This document shows, in pieces, positions 34,003-45,442 of a stretch of 64,000 nt of DNA. The notes below the pieces were generated by a model. The model made no database searches, was not told the origin of the DNA, and worked only from the letters and a program-made list of their open reading frames with translations. Numbering within the stretch: the first letter of the stretch is position 1; each line of letters starts with the position of its first letter. The position numbers and the translations under genes were made by a program. Origin of the DNA: Adiantum capillus-veneris (taxonomy: Eukaryota > Streptophyta > Polypodiopsida > Polypodiales > Pteridaceae); the NCBI GenBank assembly GCA_014529385.2, contig CM043958.1, forward strand, positions 149,616,793 to 149,680,792. The letters are read 5' to 3'.

Positions 34003-34007
34003 AATGC

Positions 34008-34207
34008 CTACTGGGGGGACCCGCTCCACATAAATCCGAACGAGTTCTCTAAATTCTCTGCCTTGCAAAAGCATTGTTGATGCCAAGTTAACTAAATTCT
34101 ATGTTTATATTGCTAAATTCAATTATGTTCACCCGCTATGCTCACAAAGTAATTTCTCAAAAATATTCTCTCTAATTTCCGCTACTCTCAAGTTAATAGG
34201 CCAATTC

Positions 34208-34213
<6 letters not shown>
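34008..34213 (+). repeat. Gypsy-2 3' LTR, part 2
   Basis: It continues the Gypsy-2 LTR from the insertion point (matches 16893-17113: CCCGCTCCACATAAATCC, GCCAAGTTAACTAAAT, CAAGTTAATAGGCCAATTCC). It ends CCATTAC, where the 5' LTR ends CCATTACA; the next base begins the (TG)n run. Confidence 0.92.

Positions 34214-34273
<60 letters not shown>
34214..34273. repeat. (TG)n microsatellite abutting the 3' end of Gypsy-2
   Basis: About 30 TG units start at the last base of the Gypsy-2 3' LTR. Read with the run at 15437-15501, this is the other half of the target site. Confidence 0.95.
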
Positions 34274-34274
<1 letters not shown>

Positions 34275-35107
34275 TTACACAAAAAAAAGTGTCTGTGTAG
34301 CTTTGAAACCCGAACCAAATAAGAAAAGGATACCCAGTACCATTTTACCTTATGACAAGAGCTCGTCTGCCTACAAGAGGACCTCCATCAATGCGCTATC
34401 GACACAAAAAGTATTTTGACCCCATCGATAGGTCAGCAGGCATCAACAATGAAAATGTCAGCAGCTTGAGGGGATGTAGAGAAATGGAGAGATTGGATCT
34501 TAAGAAGACATCTGCATAGAACACGGGAAGAGAGACAGAGTTGGTCTATACATTGACACCGAGTTGGTAAACCGCATACACAAGAGACAGGCAAAAAGTG
34601 AAAGAGGGAAAGGTAATGAGTGCTCCAACCCAATTGAAGGGGACATTCCCACATAGGTTTGAAAAGTAAAGCTAATGCTTATAATCTAGGAAAAGTTCAT
34701 ATTCATGCTTTAATAAGAATGCCAGGTATAGACATATAGTAGTTACCCACAAGATAGTATAGTCGTTATCTCCATTAAGCAAAGTACTTACCAAGTACTA
34801 TGAAACTCCTATTATCTAGTAATCAAAGTGCAATGATCCATTAGCTTTAACTCATTCAACCAGATACTTGAAGCTACAGGGATTCAGGATAGTTCACTTC
34901 CAGAGAATCTCAACCACCTTGGCACAGTAGTGTGATATCCAATACAAGAAAATCATATTATTTTCAAAAAAAGAATGGTTCAAGGTTAATCCCACTCGGC
35001 ATGCCACCTCTGATTTACCTAGGAATTAATCCCGTAGGGCAAGCAACCCATTGGTTCATCCATTGAGGAAAATACAAGTGTATGTGTGTATGTGTGTATG
35101 CACATGT
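34274..35107. other. Sequence between nests, no gene seen
   Basis: AT-rich sequence with no protein similarity that I recognise. It ends in a TGTA-rich stretch (35088-35112) that served as the target of Copia-5. Confidence 0.6.
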
Positions 35108-35112
35108 GTGTA

Positions 35113-35334
35113 TGTTACCATATGTATGTGGTAGTGACGTGTGTGAACACACTTAGGACCGCCAGGGCATTTTTTCCCTCACTAGGAGGTTCTTCCCCCC
35201 GTGCATTGTATATGCGTGCATTATTCTAAAGCTGAGTTATCTTTCCATTGTGCACTAAGAAAACTCTCTCTCGTGTGCCGAGCTTCTTCATCTTCTCCAA
35301 TTTGTGTGTGTTCCCTGCGACCCTATTTCCAACA
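35113..35334 (+). repeat. Copia-5 5' LTR
   Basis: TGTTACC...CCAACA, 222 bp. It shares long runs (CACTTAGGACC, GGGCATTTTTTCCCTCACTA, CTTTCCATTGTGCACTAAG) with 61592-61818 and, inverted, with 62422-62648. A weak TATA-like TGTATATG lies near 35207. Confidence 0.93.
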
Positions 35335-35336
35335 AT

Positions 35337-35348
35337 TGGTATCAGAGC
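35337..35348 (+). promoter_or_regulatory. Copia-5 primer-binding site (tRNA-iMet)
   Basis: TGGTATCAGAGC, a perfect complement of the initiator tRNA-Met 3' end, two bases after the LTR. Confidence 0.93.
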
Positions 35349-35696
35349 AGGGTGCATCCTCCCGGGCATAGTTGTCAATGTTGCCAATACCTGCCTGCTC
35401 ACTTTTTTTCTTTCCAGTGAGCTTTGGTGAGCATCATCAGGTTGACAAATACTTTGGGAAAGGCCGTAGAGCTCGGTTTGCTCAGAATTATCATTCGAGA
35501 TCATTTTGGCCTTCGTTTCCACTACACGTAGTATTGCATAGGCAATTTTGTCCTTTTGTGTAGAATTTTTGTCAGTCCAATTTTCTACGAAACAGGTCCC
35601 TTACCGTCTTATTTGGGTTGTGCTATATAGCATGTGCTGATACTACTTTGTTTTCCTCTTTTCGGGTAGTTTTCACATCAGGTGTAGTCACTCACC

Positions 35697-36100
35697 ATGA
35701 CTGACAACAACACATATGTTTTCAAGAGGTTTGGTGTTAATGATGAATTGGATGAGGAAAACCACCCAAAGTGGGCTTACATGATATACCATGTTCTTGT
35801 GTCAAAGGGCATTTGGAATATTGTGCAGGGCATTGATGAACGTCCGTCTTCTGTTAGAGTTGTTTTGCCTACGATTGAGCAATCTCATTAAGATGTTTGA
35901 GATGCACCAGGTCATGCGTTGATTACATTATCTATGAAGCGTACTATTACTCCTCACATTTGCTCATCTACACTGTGCAACTGAGGTAAAGAGGTGAGAC
36001 ACATTCGTGATTTGTGAGCATGAAAGAGAGGATTCAGGAATGGTGTTGGCTTGGCCCCATCACTATCAAGATTATCTTCAAAGCCTTGTAGGGTTGCATG
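35697..36100 (+). pseudogene. Copia-5 gag, N-terminal fragment
   Basis: It starts at 35697 (MTDNNTYVFKRFGVNDELDE) and continues with NHPKWAYMIYHVLVSKGIW, a typical copia gag beginning with its Trp-containing block. After two in-frame stops (35889-35891 and 35898-35900) the same frame reads DAPGHALITLSMKRTITPHI, the next conserved copia gag block. The similarity ends near 36100, where the LTR of Element-X starts. Gag would form the particle shell. The fragment lacks the zinc knuckle and cannot be functional. Confidence 0.75.
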
Positions 36101-37810
36101 TGTTCACACGGGATTGGACAAGGGTCAAAGGTCACCAGTGAGTTGTGATTAAATAAATAAAATAATATCATAAAATAGTACATCATCACCAAACTTCAAA
36201 GCCTTTCTAACTTCTAATTTCTAACTTCCAAACTTTGAATTTGGTTTTTGAAGGGCAATTAGTCAATCACCCTTCTAATGACATATTGGGCAAATGTTCA
36301 TCCTTCACAATTGAAGGGCAACTTTAGCTTGACCTCTTCAAGTGCAAGGGTCTTCACAAGTCAAACATTCGTACGTAAGGTTGACAACCATTTCAAGGGC
36401 AAAAGGGCATCAAAAACTATTGCTGGCCCACTTGGGTGAATAAAATTGGTAGTTGTTTTTAGCAACTTCAATCAACACTCACAACTCACAACCTAGCTCT
36501 AGCACTCTGGGTACTACTATGAATGAGGGCTTGTAAGTTGCCACTATAGTCGGGGCATGGAAACGCAAGCATGCAGGTGGAGAGTCAATATGGTAAGCTC
36601 AAGAGTGCAACTCAATGCTCATAACGACGCACTTTGAAGCAAAGAAATCCTAGGCCCTAAAGCACAAATGTTGTTCAAGTATGGAGCATTGAGTTGTCAT
36701 TATCAGAAAGTGAATTAGCCTTGAACCCTGCCCTCCCAACTATGTAGTCTTAGGGGTTCACACGACAATGGACAATCCCAAGGGCCACTCGAGAACTTCC
36801 AACTAGTGTTCGTTCACAATGTTGCCAATTGGAATTGGGAACATGGAGAATCCGAGAGTCCAGCCTCAAGAATAGGGAGAGTCTGTGTTGGGGATACCAT
36901 CATAGCATAGCTCCAATGATCAACAATAATTGTCAATTTGGAGGGATGAGCTACCCGGCTAGGGCATGGAAACACTCACATGATTAGTGAGCTAATCATG
37001 GCAACACAAATGGCAACTCTATGAAGTGAGCTTCTTGGCCTATGGAGGCGCTAAGCCACAAAGATCAGCAATCTCCACATCCACTTCTCTTCATCTCAAA
37101 TCAACCCAATCACACACACTAACGATTGCAAAGACGCACACATCACTAATCCTATCATGCGACACACTAATCACAAGCGCACACACATAGATACATTGAG
37201 CATCCACACTCCACTCAAACCTACATGCACATAGAAAGAATAGAGGGCAATCACACAAGATTACAGCCGGATTAACCGCTTATTAGTTATGATCTAGCTA
37301 CTCAAAGCATCATTAACAATCGTAGAAAGTATGAGAGAGGCATAGTAAAAGAGATTTAAGCATTGATTAGTGTTAATCTAGTCACATGAGCAAGGAGAAG
37401 CTCAAGGACTCCATAGCCACACACCGCATGAGCTCTCACCAAAGAGTGGTCTCAACAAATGAGGCTAAGAACCTTAATTCCATTTACACACTGCCTTATA
37501 TACCTAGGGTAAAAATATGCAATGTCTGGGCACCCAAGGCCTTTCGGGCTCCACAACTTACTAAATATGTAACCTAGGCACACTAATTGGCCTATTCTTT
37601 ACAGCTTGAAACTCCAATTGAGCCCGTAATACCATTACAAATACTACAATGGTTTGAAATAAATTAGGAAATTACAATACATGGACATTTCAAAAATGTG
37701 AAAAGAGTGTAACTCCAATCTTTACTGCTTCTTTGTATTGAGCTTTGATGTGCATCCGTAAGGCTTGGGCCTTTAGCACCTCCCGTTAACTGACGTCGAC
37801 TCATTTAACA
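36101..37810 (-). repeat. Element-X 3' LTR (minus-strand retroelement in Copia-5)
   Basis: Read on the minus strand, a purine tract GGAAGGAGGGAA (37811-37822) is followed by TGTTAAATGAG at 37810. The proposed far end, GTGTGAACA at 36101, gives TGTT...AACA termini. Parts recur at 51879-52285 (matching 37402-37810) and 52325-52535 (matching 36225-36425). The left boundary also coincides with the loss of copia gag similarity. Confidence 0.65.
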
Positions 37811-37848
37811 TTCCCTCCTTCCGATTTTAGTGCCCGTCCTCGGGCACT
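37811..37848 (-). promoter_or_regulatory. Element-X pre-tract hairpin and polypurine tract
   Basis: On the minus strand, AGTGCCCG-AGGA-CGGGCACT (37829-37848) is a perfect 8-bp hairpin just upstream of the purine tract. It has the same loop and layout as in Gypsy-2/4 but a different stem sequence. Confidence 0.7.
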
Positions 37849-40241
37849 GTTGAAAAGTGTCCGTAGAGGATGTGGAAGGTTTTTGGTTGGTTGTTGATGG
37901 GCTATATTGTCTTCATTTGTTGATGAGATTCATTTTTGCTGTAGCATCTTCATTGGTCCAAATTTGTCTTTGATGTGAGAGTTGATGTCGCATTTGTCCA
38001 TTGTAGCAGCATAATGGTGAGGCTTCTATTTATTTATTTATTAAGAGTATGTACAAGAGAAGTAGAAGGGTGAGGATCTAATTAGGTTCTAGTACCTGGA
38101 TGATCAAAGGGAAAAAACCCAATGGGAAAAAGTGCCTTTAGGATACACATATTATTGGAGTACTTATGAGTATGGAAAATATTAATAAAGTATTGAAGGG
38201 ATTATTTGCTAATGGATATGGAAATAAGAGGGTAACAAATATGTGAGTAGCAAGATGGAATATTGGTTTACCCATTGTAGTCCACTCAAGGTGCATAGGT
38301 GGAATTAAAAAGAGTGTCTAATGCATATGTCCAATGATGGACATCCTATATGCATACAAAGAAATGCACAGAAATAATATGCTTTGCAAGAAATATTTTT
38401 GAGGGGTTCTTCAAAAAGAAGGTGTAGCTATAAAAGCATATGACGTGGCTTTACAAGCCGGCGCCCCTTTAAGAAGGGTTTTTGTTGTCGAGAATATGTG
38501 CTCTAATCTTAATGTGCATTGTGTGTGAGTATTTGACTCTACGTCACTTCACCATTATTAAGTTAATAGACTTCAACTCTTATGCTTATCTCATCCAACA
38601 TGAGCAACAGGACTTAGATATGCTCAACTCTTCCTGCTTGAGCGTAAGCCTAAGAACTACGACTCTTAGCATAGAGTTTATTATGACTTAAAGCTTTGGG
38701 ACTAACGCTTTGCTCATTTTTTGGCTCAGCAGCTCGAATCTGACTATGAAAAAGAGTGTTTTTTGCACCTTGGCGACTTGACTTTTTAGATTCTCATTAA
38801 GAAAGAAATGGACTCATTTTCGGGCCTTTTAGCTCTAGTGAGATAATTCTCCTTAGCCAATAAGAAGAAGACTAACGTTACATTGAAAAGCCTTTTGTCT
38901 CATTTTTGAAAATATCATTGAAAAAACATTTTGGCGAAATTATCATTGTCATGAGAAAAGTGAGGCGCTTGATAATGACATCTTGCACAAGCGCCAAGCG
39001 CCTTTTTATGACTAGCTGTTGCTATCTCGCACAAGCATCGATCACCTTTTTATGAGATACTCGCAATTCAAATTCGAACGGGTTGTACTTAATAGCGATT
39101 GATAGGTACTATTTAAGACTATGAAGGGGTTAGAACCAAGCGAATAAAGGCCCATGAGGGGTCTTGGGTACCTCTATTCACTTGGTTCTGACCTCATGAG
39201 GCTCTAAGCTTAAAACGGATGTATCTTTAACTAGAGACATCGGATTTCAGTGTTTTAAAGTGCTATCCTAAGGTTTTTGGATGTTCCGGGTGCATCCGTG
39301 GTGTTCTTTTTGTATTTTGAAAACATCTCTTATGTGTTTTCTCTCATCGCACATCACATCACTCATTAAGATTCACGGACATGGATTTTGGTGCACACTT
39401 AAGTTGGGCTCTCGAAAAGCATTTTGTACGAGCATGCATTTAGGTGATCAAGCAAACTTTTACGTATGTACTATGAGAAATAGAATTCCAAAAAACTACT
39501 TTTGTATTTTTCAGGATTACCTCTCTCTATGCTGAGTTGGTGTTTCTTACAGGGCCCAAAATTGAGTCCAACTTTCTCCTAATGTGAGCTTACTATAAAC
39601 ATTTCTTCAAGTACAAATAAGCTTGAATCCTCAAAAAGAGGATTATTGAAGGACCAGGTTGGCATTAAAGGCTTCTTTTGCCATACCTATTTTGTCAGCT
39701 TTGAATATGGAGAATCCAAATCCTTTGGTTACCTTCATAGCTTCTTTGATGAATCTACCTAGCTCTAGGTCTTGTTGAGCTCTTGAGATCTTCATGCAAC
39801 TTTGTCGTAATTGCAGTTGACCGTTGATTGACAGGTTTCCAAATCTTCATATAGCCCTTGTAGATCTTTTGTGCAAGAGGAAGATTCCTTGAAGTCCATC
39901 TCTGTTCTGTATCCTCTTGAGAATTTTGGTAGATTTGAGTAGCATTCGATGTTGTCCATTTGTACATTTTCTTCTTAGGTATTCTAGAATGTTATTGAGA
40001 TTGATACCTATTCGGCCTTCTTTCTTGGGAGGTTCTTGATTGCACTTCATATGCCTTGACTTGCGATATTGGTACCCATATCTCAAGAGATGGAGAATGC
40101 GCATAAGAGTTAAGGAACACCCTTTTTGGCCATGGCCAACTCATACATTACCCTACACAACTTGCAAGTCATAGAGGCTCATAGATTGTCGAGGTCTAGC
40201 TTGGCCATAGTTGCACAAGAATGCCATCGTCGGATTCCTGA
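37849..40241. other. Probable Element-X body, no recognised gene
   Basis: By position this should be internal sequence of Element-X. Short minus-strand frames at 40104-39847 and 39967-39755 encode Lys/Arg-rich peptides that I cannot assign to a family. No RT, protease or integrase motif was found. It may be a non-autonomous element. Confidence 0.45.
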
Positions 40242-40246
40242 GAGAA

Positions 40247-41836
40247 TGTAACATTTAATGGCCTAAAATCTTTTGTGTAGCGGAATTTAGCATGAACATA
40301 GTGGGCATTTCATTAGAGTTGATTCCTAATGAGAATTACAAGAGTGCTTGGGTGGAGAGAGCAACAAAAAGCATAACACCTAGTTAGATAGCATCGACAA
40401 TACTTTCAAAAGAGAGAGCAATTAAGCTATTGACAACAGTTGAGGACCGGATTTGCATGGAGCCGGTCCCCCCTCCAAAAGGCTTTGTATTATGGTTTCT
40501 CCCATCAAGAGAGACATTGTACAATGCAATTCTTTGTGTTCCTTCAAGACTAGCTAGTGCAATGAAGATGGAAGCTTCATACACCAAGCAAAACACTTAA
40601 TCAAACACAACTTGAATTATCCCCGTTCTCAGACCCAAGACCTCACACACCTTCGAAGATGGTGAGAGCTAGCAGGGTATGAGAGTAGATTGAGAGGAAA
40701 AAGAAGTCTTACGAGAAAGAAGTACATCTCCTCACATAATCACTCATATTAGCATAGCTTAGCTTAGTAATTAGCTTGGTAGAGAAGATGAGCATGCATT
40801 GAAGCTTGGCTCTTGGTTGGATTTGCATCCACATGCCAAGAGAGTGTTGATGTAGGCTTCTATCTCACAAGCTTGGAGTAGGTGATGAGCTCTCCATTAA
40901 AGCTTGGGAGGAGATAGAGTATTTTCCCTTCACACATGGTCAAGTGTGAGAGTGTGTGTGTGTCAATGCCAAGCAAAAATCAGCCCCCTCTCTCTCTTGG
41001 GCGAGCCCTAGCTGCTAAGTTAGTCTGGCTTTTGCCTCATTGGACCTCCCCAGGTCAAGCCAATAGGGATTAAGCAGCATAAGTGATAGCCTTCTGACAT
41101 GTGTCCCCCTTTCCCCTTTTGTGAGAGCTTTAGATAATTAAATAATTAAACTAAACTCTCATTGGACCCCTTTGCCTCCTGGCCAATAGGAATCAGGCAA
41201 GCCATGGGGCTCCTGAATGCTCATTGGACCCCTTGGGAGACTGCCCAATAGTCTTCTAGGACACTTAATTCTTATTGGTTTCTTTTATTAAATGTTTTTA
41301 AATTAATTAAACTAGATTTACTCTAGCCTAATTCTCATTGGTCCACTTCAAGGGTCTTCCAATAGGAATTGGGCATACCTTGTGGGCATCTGGCCTAGGG
41401 AGCTGACATGTGTCCCTCATTCCCTTTGTGTAAAGGGAGCCTGTGTGTGTGTGTGTGGCTTTCTCTCTCATCCCCTAGCTTTGGGGCTCGCCCCCTCCCA
41501 TGTAGGGATGTAGAAAGACTTTTTGGGCACACACTAAGCATCCAATTTTCCCTAAGGTTGACCTTTGGACACAACCTTTGAATTTTGGAACCTTAGCATT
41601 TTGGAAGTCTTAATGGGCTGAACCTTAGGGTCTTTTTAGCCCGTTGTTTCACATGGCTCTTTTGCAGATGGCCCCCCCTTTGGATCCCTATTTTCCCTCC
41701 TTTGGATCCCTACTGTGGCCGGTCTGCTAACTTAACCAATATTCTAGCTTTTTCTCCCTTGGCACTTCCCCACATTAAATGATCAGTTTAATATGAGAAA
41801 ATCATTTAGGAGAATTAGATATTGATTATTATGACA
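40247..41836 (-). repeat. Gypsy-4 3' LTR
   Basis: TGTCATAATAATC...GTTACA on the minus strand, 1590 bp. Differences from the 5' LTR were seen near 40517 (G against A) and near 41430 (A against T). Confidence 0.97.
41036..41415 (-). promoter_or_regulatory. Four paired inverted CCAAT modules and two GACACATGTC sites in the Gypsy-4 LTR
   Basis: On the minus strand the modules read CTATTGG...GG(T/A)CCAATGAG at 41036-41067, 41157-41190, 41221-41251 and 41333-41366. GGGACACATGTCA sites lie near 41095-41106 and 41404-41415. The same set occurs in the 5' LTR, shifted by 7313 bp. Conservation with Gypsy-2/3 suggests transcriptional control elements in U3. Confidence 0.55.
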
Positions 41837-41839
41837 TTA

Positions 41840-41874
41840 CCTCTCTCTTGAAATCATAGTCGTCCTCGACTATG
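41840..41874 (-). promoter_or_regulatory. Gypsy-4 pre-tract hairpin and polypurine tract
   Basis: The minus strand carries CATAGTCG-AGGA-CGACTATG (41855-41874), then AAGAGAGAGG (41840-41849), then TAA and the LTR start. Confidence 0.78.
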
Positions 41875-42193
41875 GTGTAGAGAAGATAAAGCATATGCAT
41901 GAGTCCTTTTCTTAGCGGGTAGAGGATCCCTATGTTACCCTACGACATCATTCCATAATGGATGACTAGTCCATTTGGCGCTTGAGAGCCTGAGGCTGCC
42001 GCAAGCATGTCTGCACATTAGTCCTATCAGTCTTCCATAGTAGAGTGACAAGCTCTACTTGGTGTTCGGGAGACGTCGTCTCCGCAAACTTGATCTAAGC
42101 ATGCATACTACTTCATTTTTGTGCACAAATAAAGAAAAAGAGAGTCTTATAAGACAAAAATTTTTGTTGATTTTTAACATTTTGTACATTTGC

Positions 42194-45100
42194 TTACTCT
42201 TGGGAAGCATTGTAAGCATTGACAAGGTTTAGGTTATCCTTTAATTGTATGCCTTGCATCCATCTAGCATCTTCAAAAGGATAATTCTTAAACTTAATAA
42301 GATATCGTCGGATAGTCTTACCGCCTCTTAATACCTTGTCTTCATGTCGGAGAATGGACTCGGGCTGCAGCACCTCCTCGTGGTCCTCGATCTCCGGTGG
42401 GTCTTCAATAGTTGGTTCTTGAGGTGGCTCTCCTTTGTAAGGCTTTAAGAGGCTCACATGAAAAGCATTGTGTATGAGCCAATGATTGGGCAACTTAAGT
42501 TGATAGGCCATCTCATTGATTGGCCTAAGAATCTGGAAGGGACCATAGTACCTTTTTGCTAGTTTAGCATAGTACTTTTGGTGGCCCGTAGGATTCTTGC
42601 CCGTCGTGTGCCTTAATCGAGCCTTGGGAAACTTTAACAAGACCCAATCATTTTCTTTAAAGGCTTGGGCTCTTCTGTGCTTGTCAGCAGCAGCCTTTTG
42701 CCTTTGCTGTGAGATAGAGATAGCATCCTTAATCTTTTGGAAAGATTCTTGTAGGTCTCGGCTATACTCATCTGCAGCGAAGATCTTCCCATGTACCTTA
42801 AGTAGCAAGGGACTTTTTGATCTTCCCTCAATTACCTCGAAAGGTGCTTTTCCTGTAGAAGTATGTACAGTGTTATTGTAAGCATACTCTACTAAGGGTA
42901 AGTACTTCTCCCATTGGGATCTTTGATCTACTTCCGTTACATAGGCTTTTAGTAGATCGAGAATAGTTAGGTTAGCTATTTCACTTTGGCCATCAGTTTG
43001 TGGATGATAGGCCGAAGAGAAGTTTAGCCTTGTTCCTAAATTCTCAAAGAGACCCTTCCAGAAATTACTGGTCATTCTAGGATCTCTATCCGACACTATG
43101 GACATTGGCAAGCCATGGTACTTGAAAATTTGTGAAATGAAGAGGGTTGCCATTTGATGGGCTTTGATAGTCTTTTTGACAGGTATAAAATGAGCTTGTT
43201 TACTGAACCTGTCTACTATCGTCCATATTCCCGTATTCCCATGGATAGACTTAGGCAATCCAAAGATAAAATCCATGGATATGCTCTCCCACGGTGAATT
43301 AGGGATTGGCAAGGGTTGAAGCAATCCAAGTTGCTTCCCTCTATCAAATTTTGTCTTTTGACATACCACACATTTGGAAACATACTCATGTATGTTCACT
43401 TTCATGGTAGGCCAATAGAAATATGTTTCAATTCCCTTTAGGGTAGACTGAATCCCTCTATGCCCCGCATATGGGGGAGCATGAGATTCATACATTACTT
43501 TCTCACGTAGTGAGTTAGTAACGCATAGTCTATTGCCATAGAGAAGATAACCATCTTGTAAAGTAAATGGTTCTTCTTTCTTCCCTAAGGCAAGGGCTGA
43601 AATCACATCTCTAAAATCGGGATCAATAGCATACTCATCTATCATTAAAGATAGATCATTGTGAGTTGCTATGGAAACCGCATTCACTCTCGGTCGTCTT
43701 GAGAGTGCATCGGCTACTTGATTATGCTTGCCAGCAATGTGAGCAATATGAAAATGAAATTGCGAAAGGAAATTTGCCCACCTCATTTGTTTGTCGGAGA
43801 GCTTGGTCTGCGTCATGAAGTACTTAAGACTTTGGTGATCCGTTCGCAGAATGAAAGGAGTCCCCAATAAATAGTGCTTCCATGAGTCTAAGGCATGTAG
43901 AACTGCAAGGAGTTCTTTTTCGTATATGCCTAGAGCTTGCTCAACAGGGTCGAGCCTTCGACTCTCATAGCCTATGGCGTGCCCTTCTTGGAGCAAAACA
44001 GCCCCAAGGCAATCACCACAAGCATCACATTGGACCTCAAATGGTTTTGAGAGATCCGGTAGTGTAAGCACAGGTTGAGAGATAAGCTTTTCTTTAAGCT
44101 TTTCGAAAGCATTGTTCTCCTTAGCAGACCACGTATACCTAACATTTTTCTTTGTTAGGTCATGTAATGGTCCCGCAATTTGTGAGAACTTTTCTATGAA
44201 GCGTCTATAGTATGCACACATACCTATAAAGCTTCTTAGTTCATGAAGATTCCTTGGTTTAGGCCATCCTTTTATTACCTCTAACTTGGATGGATCCATT
44301 TGGATTCCATCTTGAGAGATAATGTGACCTAAATATTGAATCTCTTGCAAGAAAAATTCACTTTTCTTTCGATTAACATAAAGTTTATTCTCTCTTAAAA
44401 CTTGAAATATTACCTGGAGGTGTTGCTTGTGTTCCTCTAATGAATTAGAGTAGATGATAATATCATCAAAGAACACTCCAGTGAAGGTTCGATGAGGTCT
44501 GAACAGCTTCTCCATCAAGCGGTTAAATGTGGCTGGTGCATTAGTCAAGCCAAAAGGCATGACAATGTATTCGTAAAGACCAAATGTAGTACGAAATGCG
44601 GTCTTTACAATGTCTTGATCAACTATCCTTATTTGATGATAGCCACTTTTTAGGTCAATCCTACTGAAGTAGGTCGATCCTTGTAGCTTATCAAATAGGT
44701 CTTCTACCCGTGGAACGGGAAACCTATTCTTGATAGTGATCCTATTTAGTGCTCTATAGTCGACACACATACGATATGTGCCGTCTTTCTTTTGCACTAA
44801 TAGCACAGGTGAGCAAAATGGAGATGAGCTAGGCCTAACCATGCCCTTCTCAATTAACTCATGCACTTGCCGCATAATCTCCTCTTGTTGAGCTTGAGAA
44901 ACTCTATAAGGAGGTTTGTTAGGCGGTGAACTTCCTGGAAGAAGTTCAATTGCATGGTCGTCATTACCTCGTTTAGGAGGTAGCTCAGAAGGGATGTCGT
45001 CAATAAAGACATCTTGAAACCCCTTGAGAAAATTGGATAACTCTAATTCCTTTTGGTTGCTTTTATTTTCTTTTGCTAAAGCATTAGGTTCATTTTGAGA

Positions 45101-45442
45101 ATCTTTAACAAAAATCATGTACACGGAAATAGAGCTCTTTATTGACTTGTTGAAAGCTGGTGTATGTACAATGGGGATGGTGTTACCCATCTCCCTAGCA
45201 TCTATATACATGTCCTTTTCCCTGAACTTAAAGGAGATTCTCCTTTCAGGAAATTTAACATGGGCAGCCAGACGGTCAAACCATGGTGCCCCTAGGATTA
45301 CATCCTCATGCTTGAGAGGAGAGATAAAGAAATCCTCTTTGTCCACATAGCCTTGGACATGAAGCCTCAATTTCCCGATTAAGGGAGTGACTGAAGCTTC
45401 TTGCCCCTTGAAGGCACTGTCTGCGGGTAGGATATCTCCCAT
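42194..45442 (-). CDS. Gypsy-4 pol: protease C-terminal part, RT, RNase H, integrase, chromodomain
   Basis: A 1082-codon frame, counted from the first Met after the frame offset. Protease remainder lies at 1-60 (PLIGKLRLHV, GAPWF). RT spans about 178-440, with RIDLKSGYHQ (Asp263) and FFDDII (Asp326, Asp327). RNase H spans 465-585 with Asp473, Glu510 and Asp535. The integrase zinc finger has His654, His661, Cys691 and Cys694. The core has Asp724, Asp785 and Glu821, spaced 60 and 35 residues apart. The GPF motif is at 967-969 and the chromodomain at about 1038-1082 (YLIKFKNYPFEDARW). The product would copy the RNA and insert the DNA, with the chromodomain probably guiding the site. It lies in the -1 frame relative to gag; the Met at 45442 is inside protease and is probably not a natural start. 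Confidence 0.95.
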   Translation of the reverse strand: MGDILPADSAFKGQEASVTPLIGKLRLHVQGYVDKEDFFISPLKHEDVILGAPWFDRLAAHVKFPERRISFKFREKDMYIDAREMGNTIPIVHTPAFNKSIKSSISVYMIFVKDSQNEPNALAKENKSNQKELELSNFLKGFQDVFIDDIPSELPPKRGNDDHAIELLPGSSPPNKPPYRVSQAQQEEIMRQVHELIEKGMVRPSSSPFCSPVLLVQKKDGTYRMCVDYRALNRITIKNRFPVPRVEDLFDKLQGSTYFSRIDLKSGYHQIRIVDQDIVKTAFRTTFGLYEYIVMPFGLTNAPATFNRLMEKLFRPHRTFTGVFFDDIIIYSNSLEEHKQHLQVIFQVLRENKLYVNRKKSEFFLQEIQYLGHIISQDGIQMDPSKLEVIKGWPKPRNLHELRSFIGMCAYYRRFIEKFSQIAGPLHDLTKKNVRYTWSAKENNAFEKLKEKLISQPVLTLPDLSKPFEVQCDACGDCLGAVLLQEGHAIGYESRRLDPVEQALGIYEKELLAVLHALDSWKHYLLGTPFILRTDHQSLKYFMTQTKLSDKQMRWANFLSQFHFHIAHIAGKHNQVADALSRRPRVNAVSIATHNDLSLMIDEYAIDPDFRDVISALALGKKEEPFTLQDGYLLYGNRLCVTNSLREKVMYESHAPPYAGHRGIQSTLKGIETYFYWPTMKVNIHEYVSKCVVCQKTKFDRGKQLGLLQPLPIPNSPWESISMDFIFGLPKSIHGNTGIWTIVDRFSKQAHFIPVKKTIKAHQMATLFISQIFKYHGLPMSIVSDRDPRMTSNFWKGLFENLGTRLNFSSAYHPQTDGQSEIANLTILDLLKAYVTEVDQRSQWEKYLPLVEYAYNNTVHTSTGKAPFEVIEGRSKSPLLLKVHGKIFAADEYSRDLQESFQKIKDAISISQQRQKAAADKHRRAQAFKENDWVLLKFPKARLRHTTGKNPTGHQKYYAKLAKRYYGPFQILRPINEMAYQLKLPNHWLIHNAFHVSLLKPYKGEPPQEPTIEDPPEIEDHEEVLQPESILRHEDKVLRGGKTIRRYLIKFKNYPFEDARWMQGIQLKDNLNLVNAYNASQE

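Larger units (their letters stand above)
15498..34213 (+). mobile_element. Gypsy-2: chromodomain Ty3/gypsy element, split by Gypsy-3
   Basis: The layout is 5' LTR 15498-17114, primer-binding site, leader, gag, protease, RT, RNase H, integrase, chromodomain, polypurine tract and 3' LTR beginning at 22544. The 3' LTR is interrupted at 23922 by Gypsy-3 and resumes at 34008-34213. Without the insert the element is about 8.6 kb. The coding region is broken by many frameshifts and stops and by an RT deletion. It is flanked on both sides by (GT)n, so its 5-bp target duplication cannot be read independently. Confidence 0.92.

Noticed and set aside
39755-40104. Lys/Arg-rich minus-strand frames as a gene
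   Set aside because: Short, overlapping in different frames and without a recognised domain; kept only as possible Element-X remnant.
45379-45442. Programmed -1 frameshift as normal expression of Gypsy-4 pol
   Set aside because: No slippery heptamer is visible, the shift would fall inside protease, and Gypsy-2 and Gypsy-3 are in frame at this point. A one-base loss is simpler.
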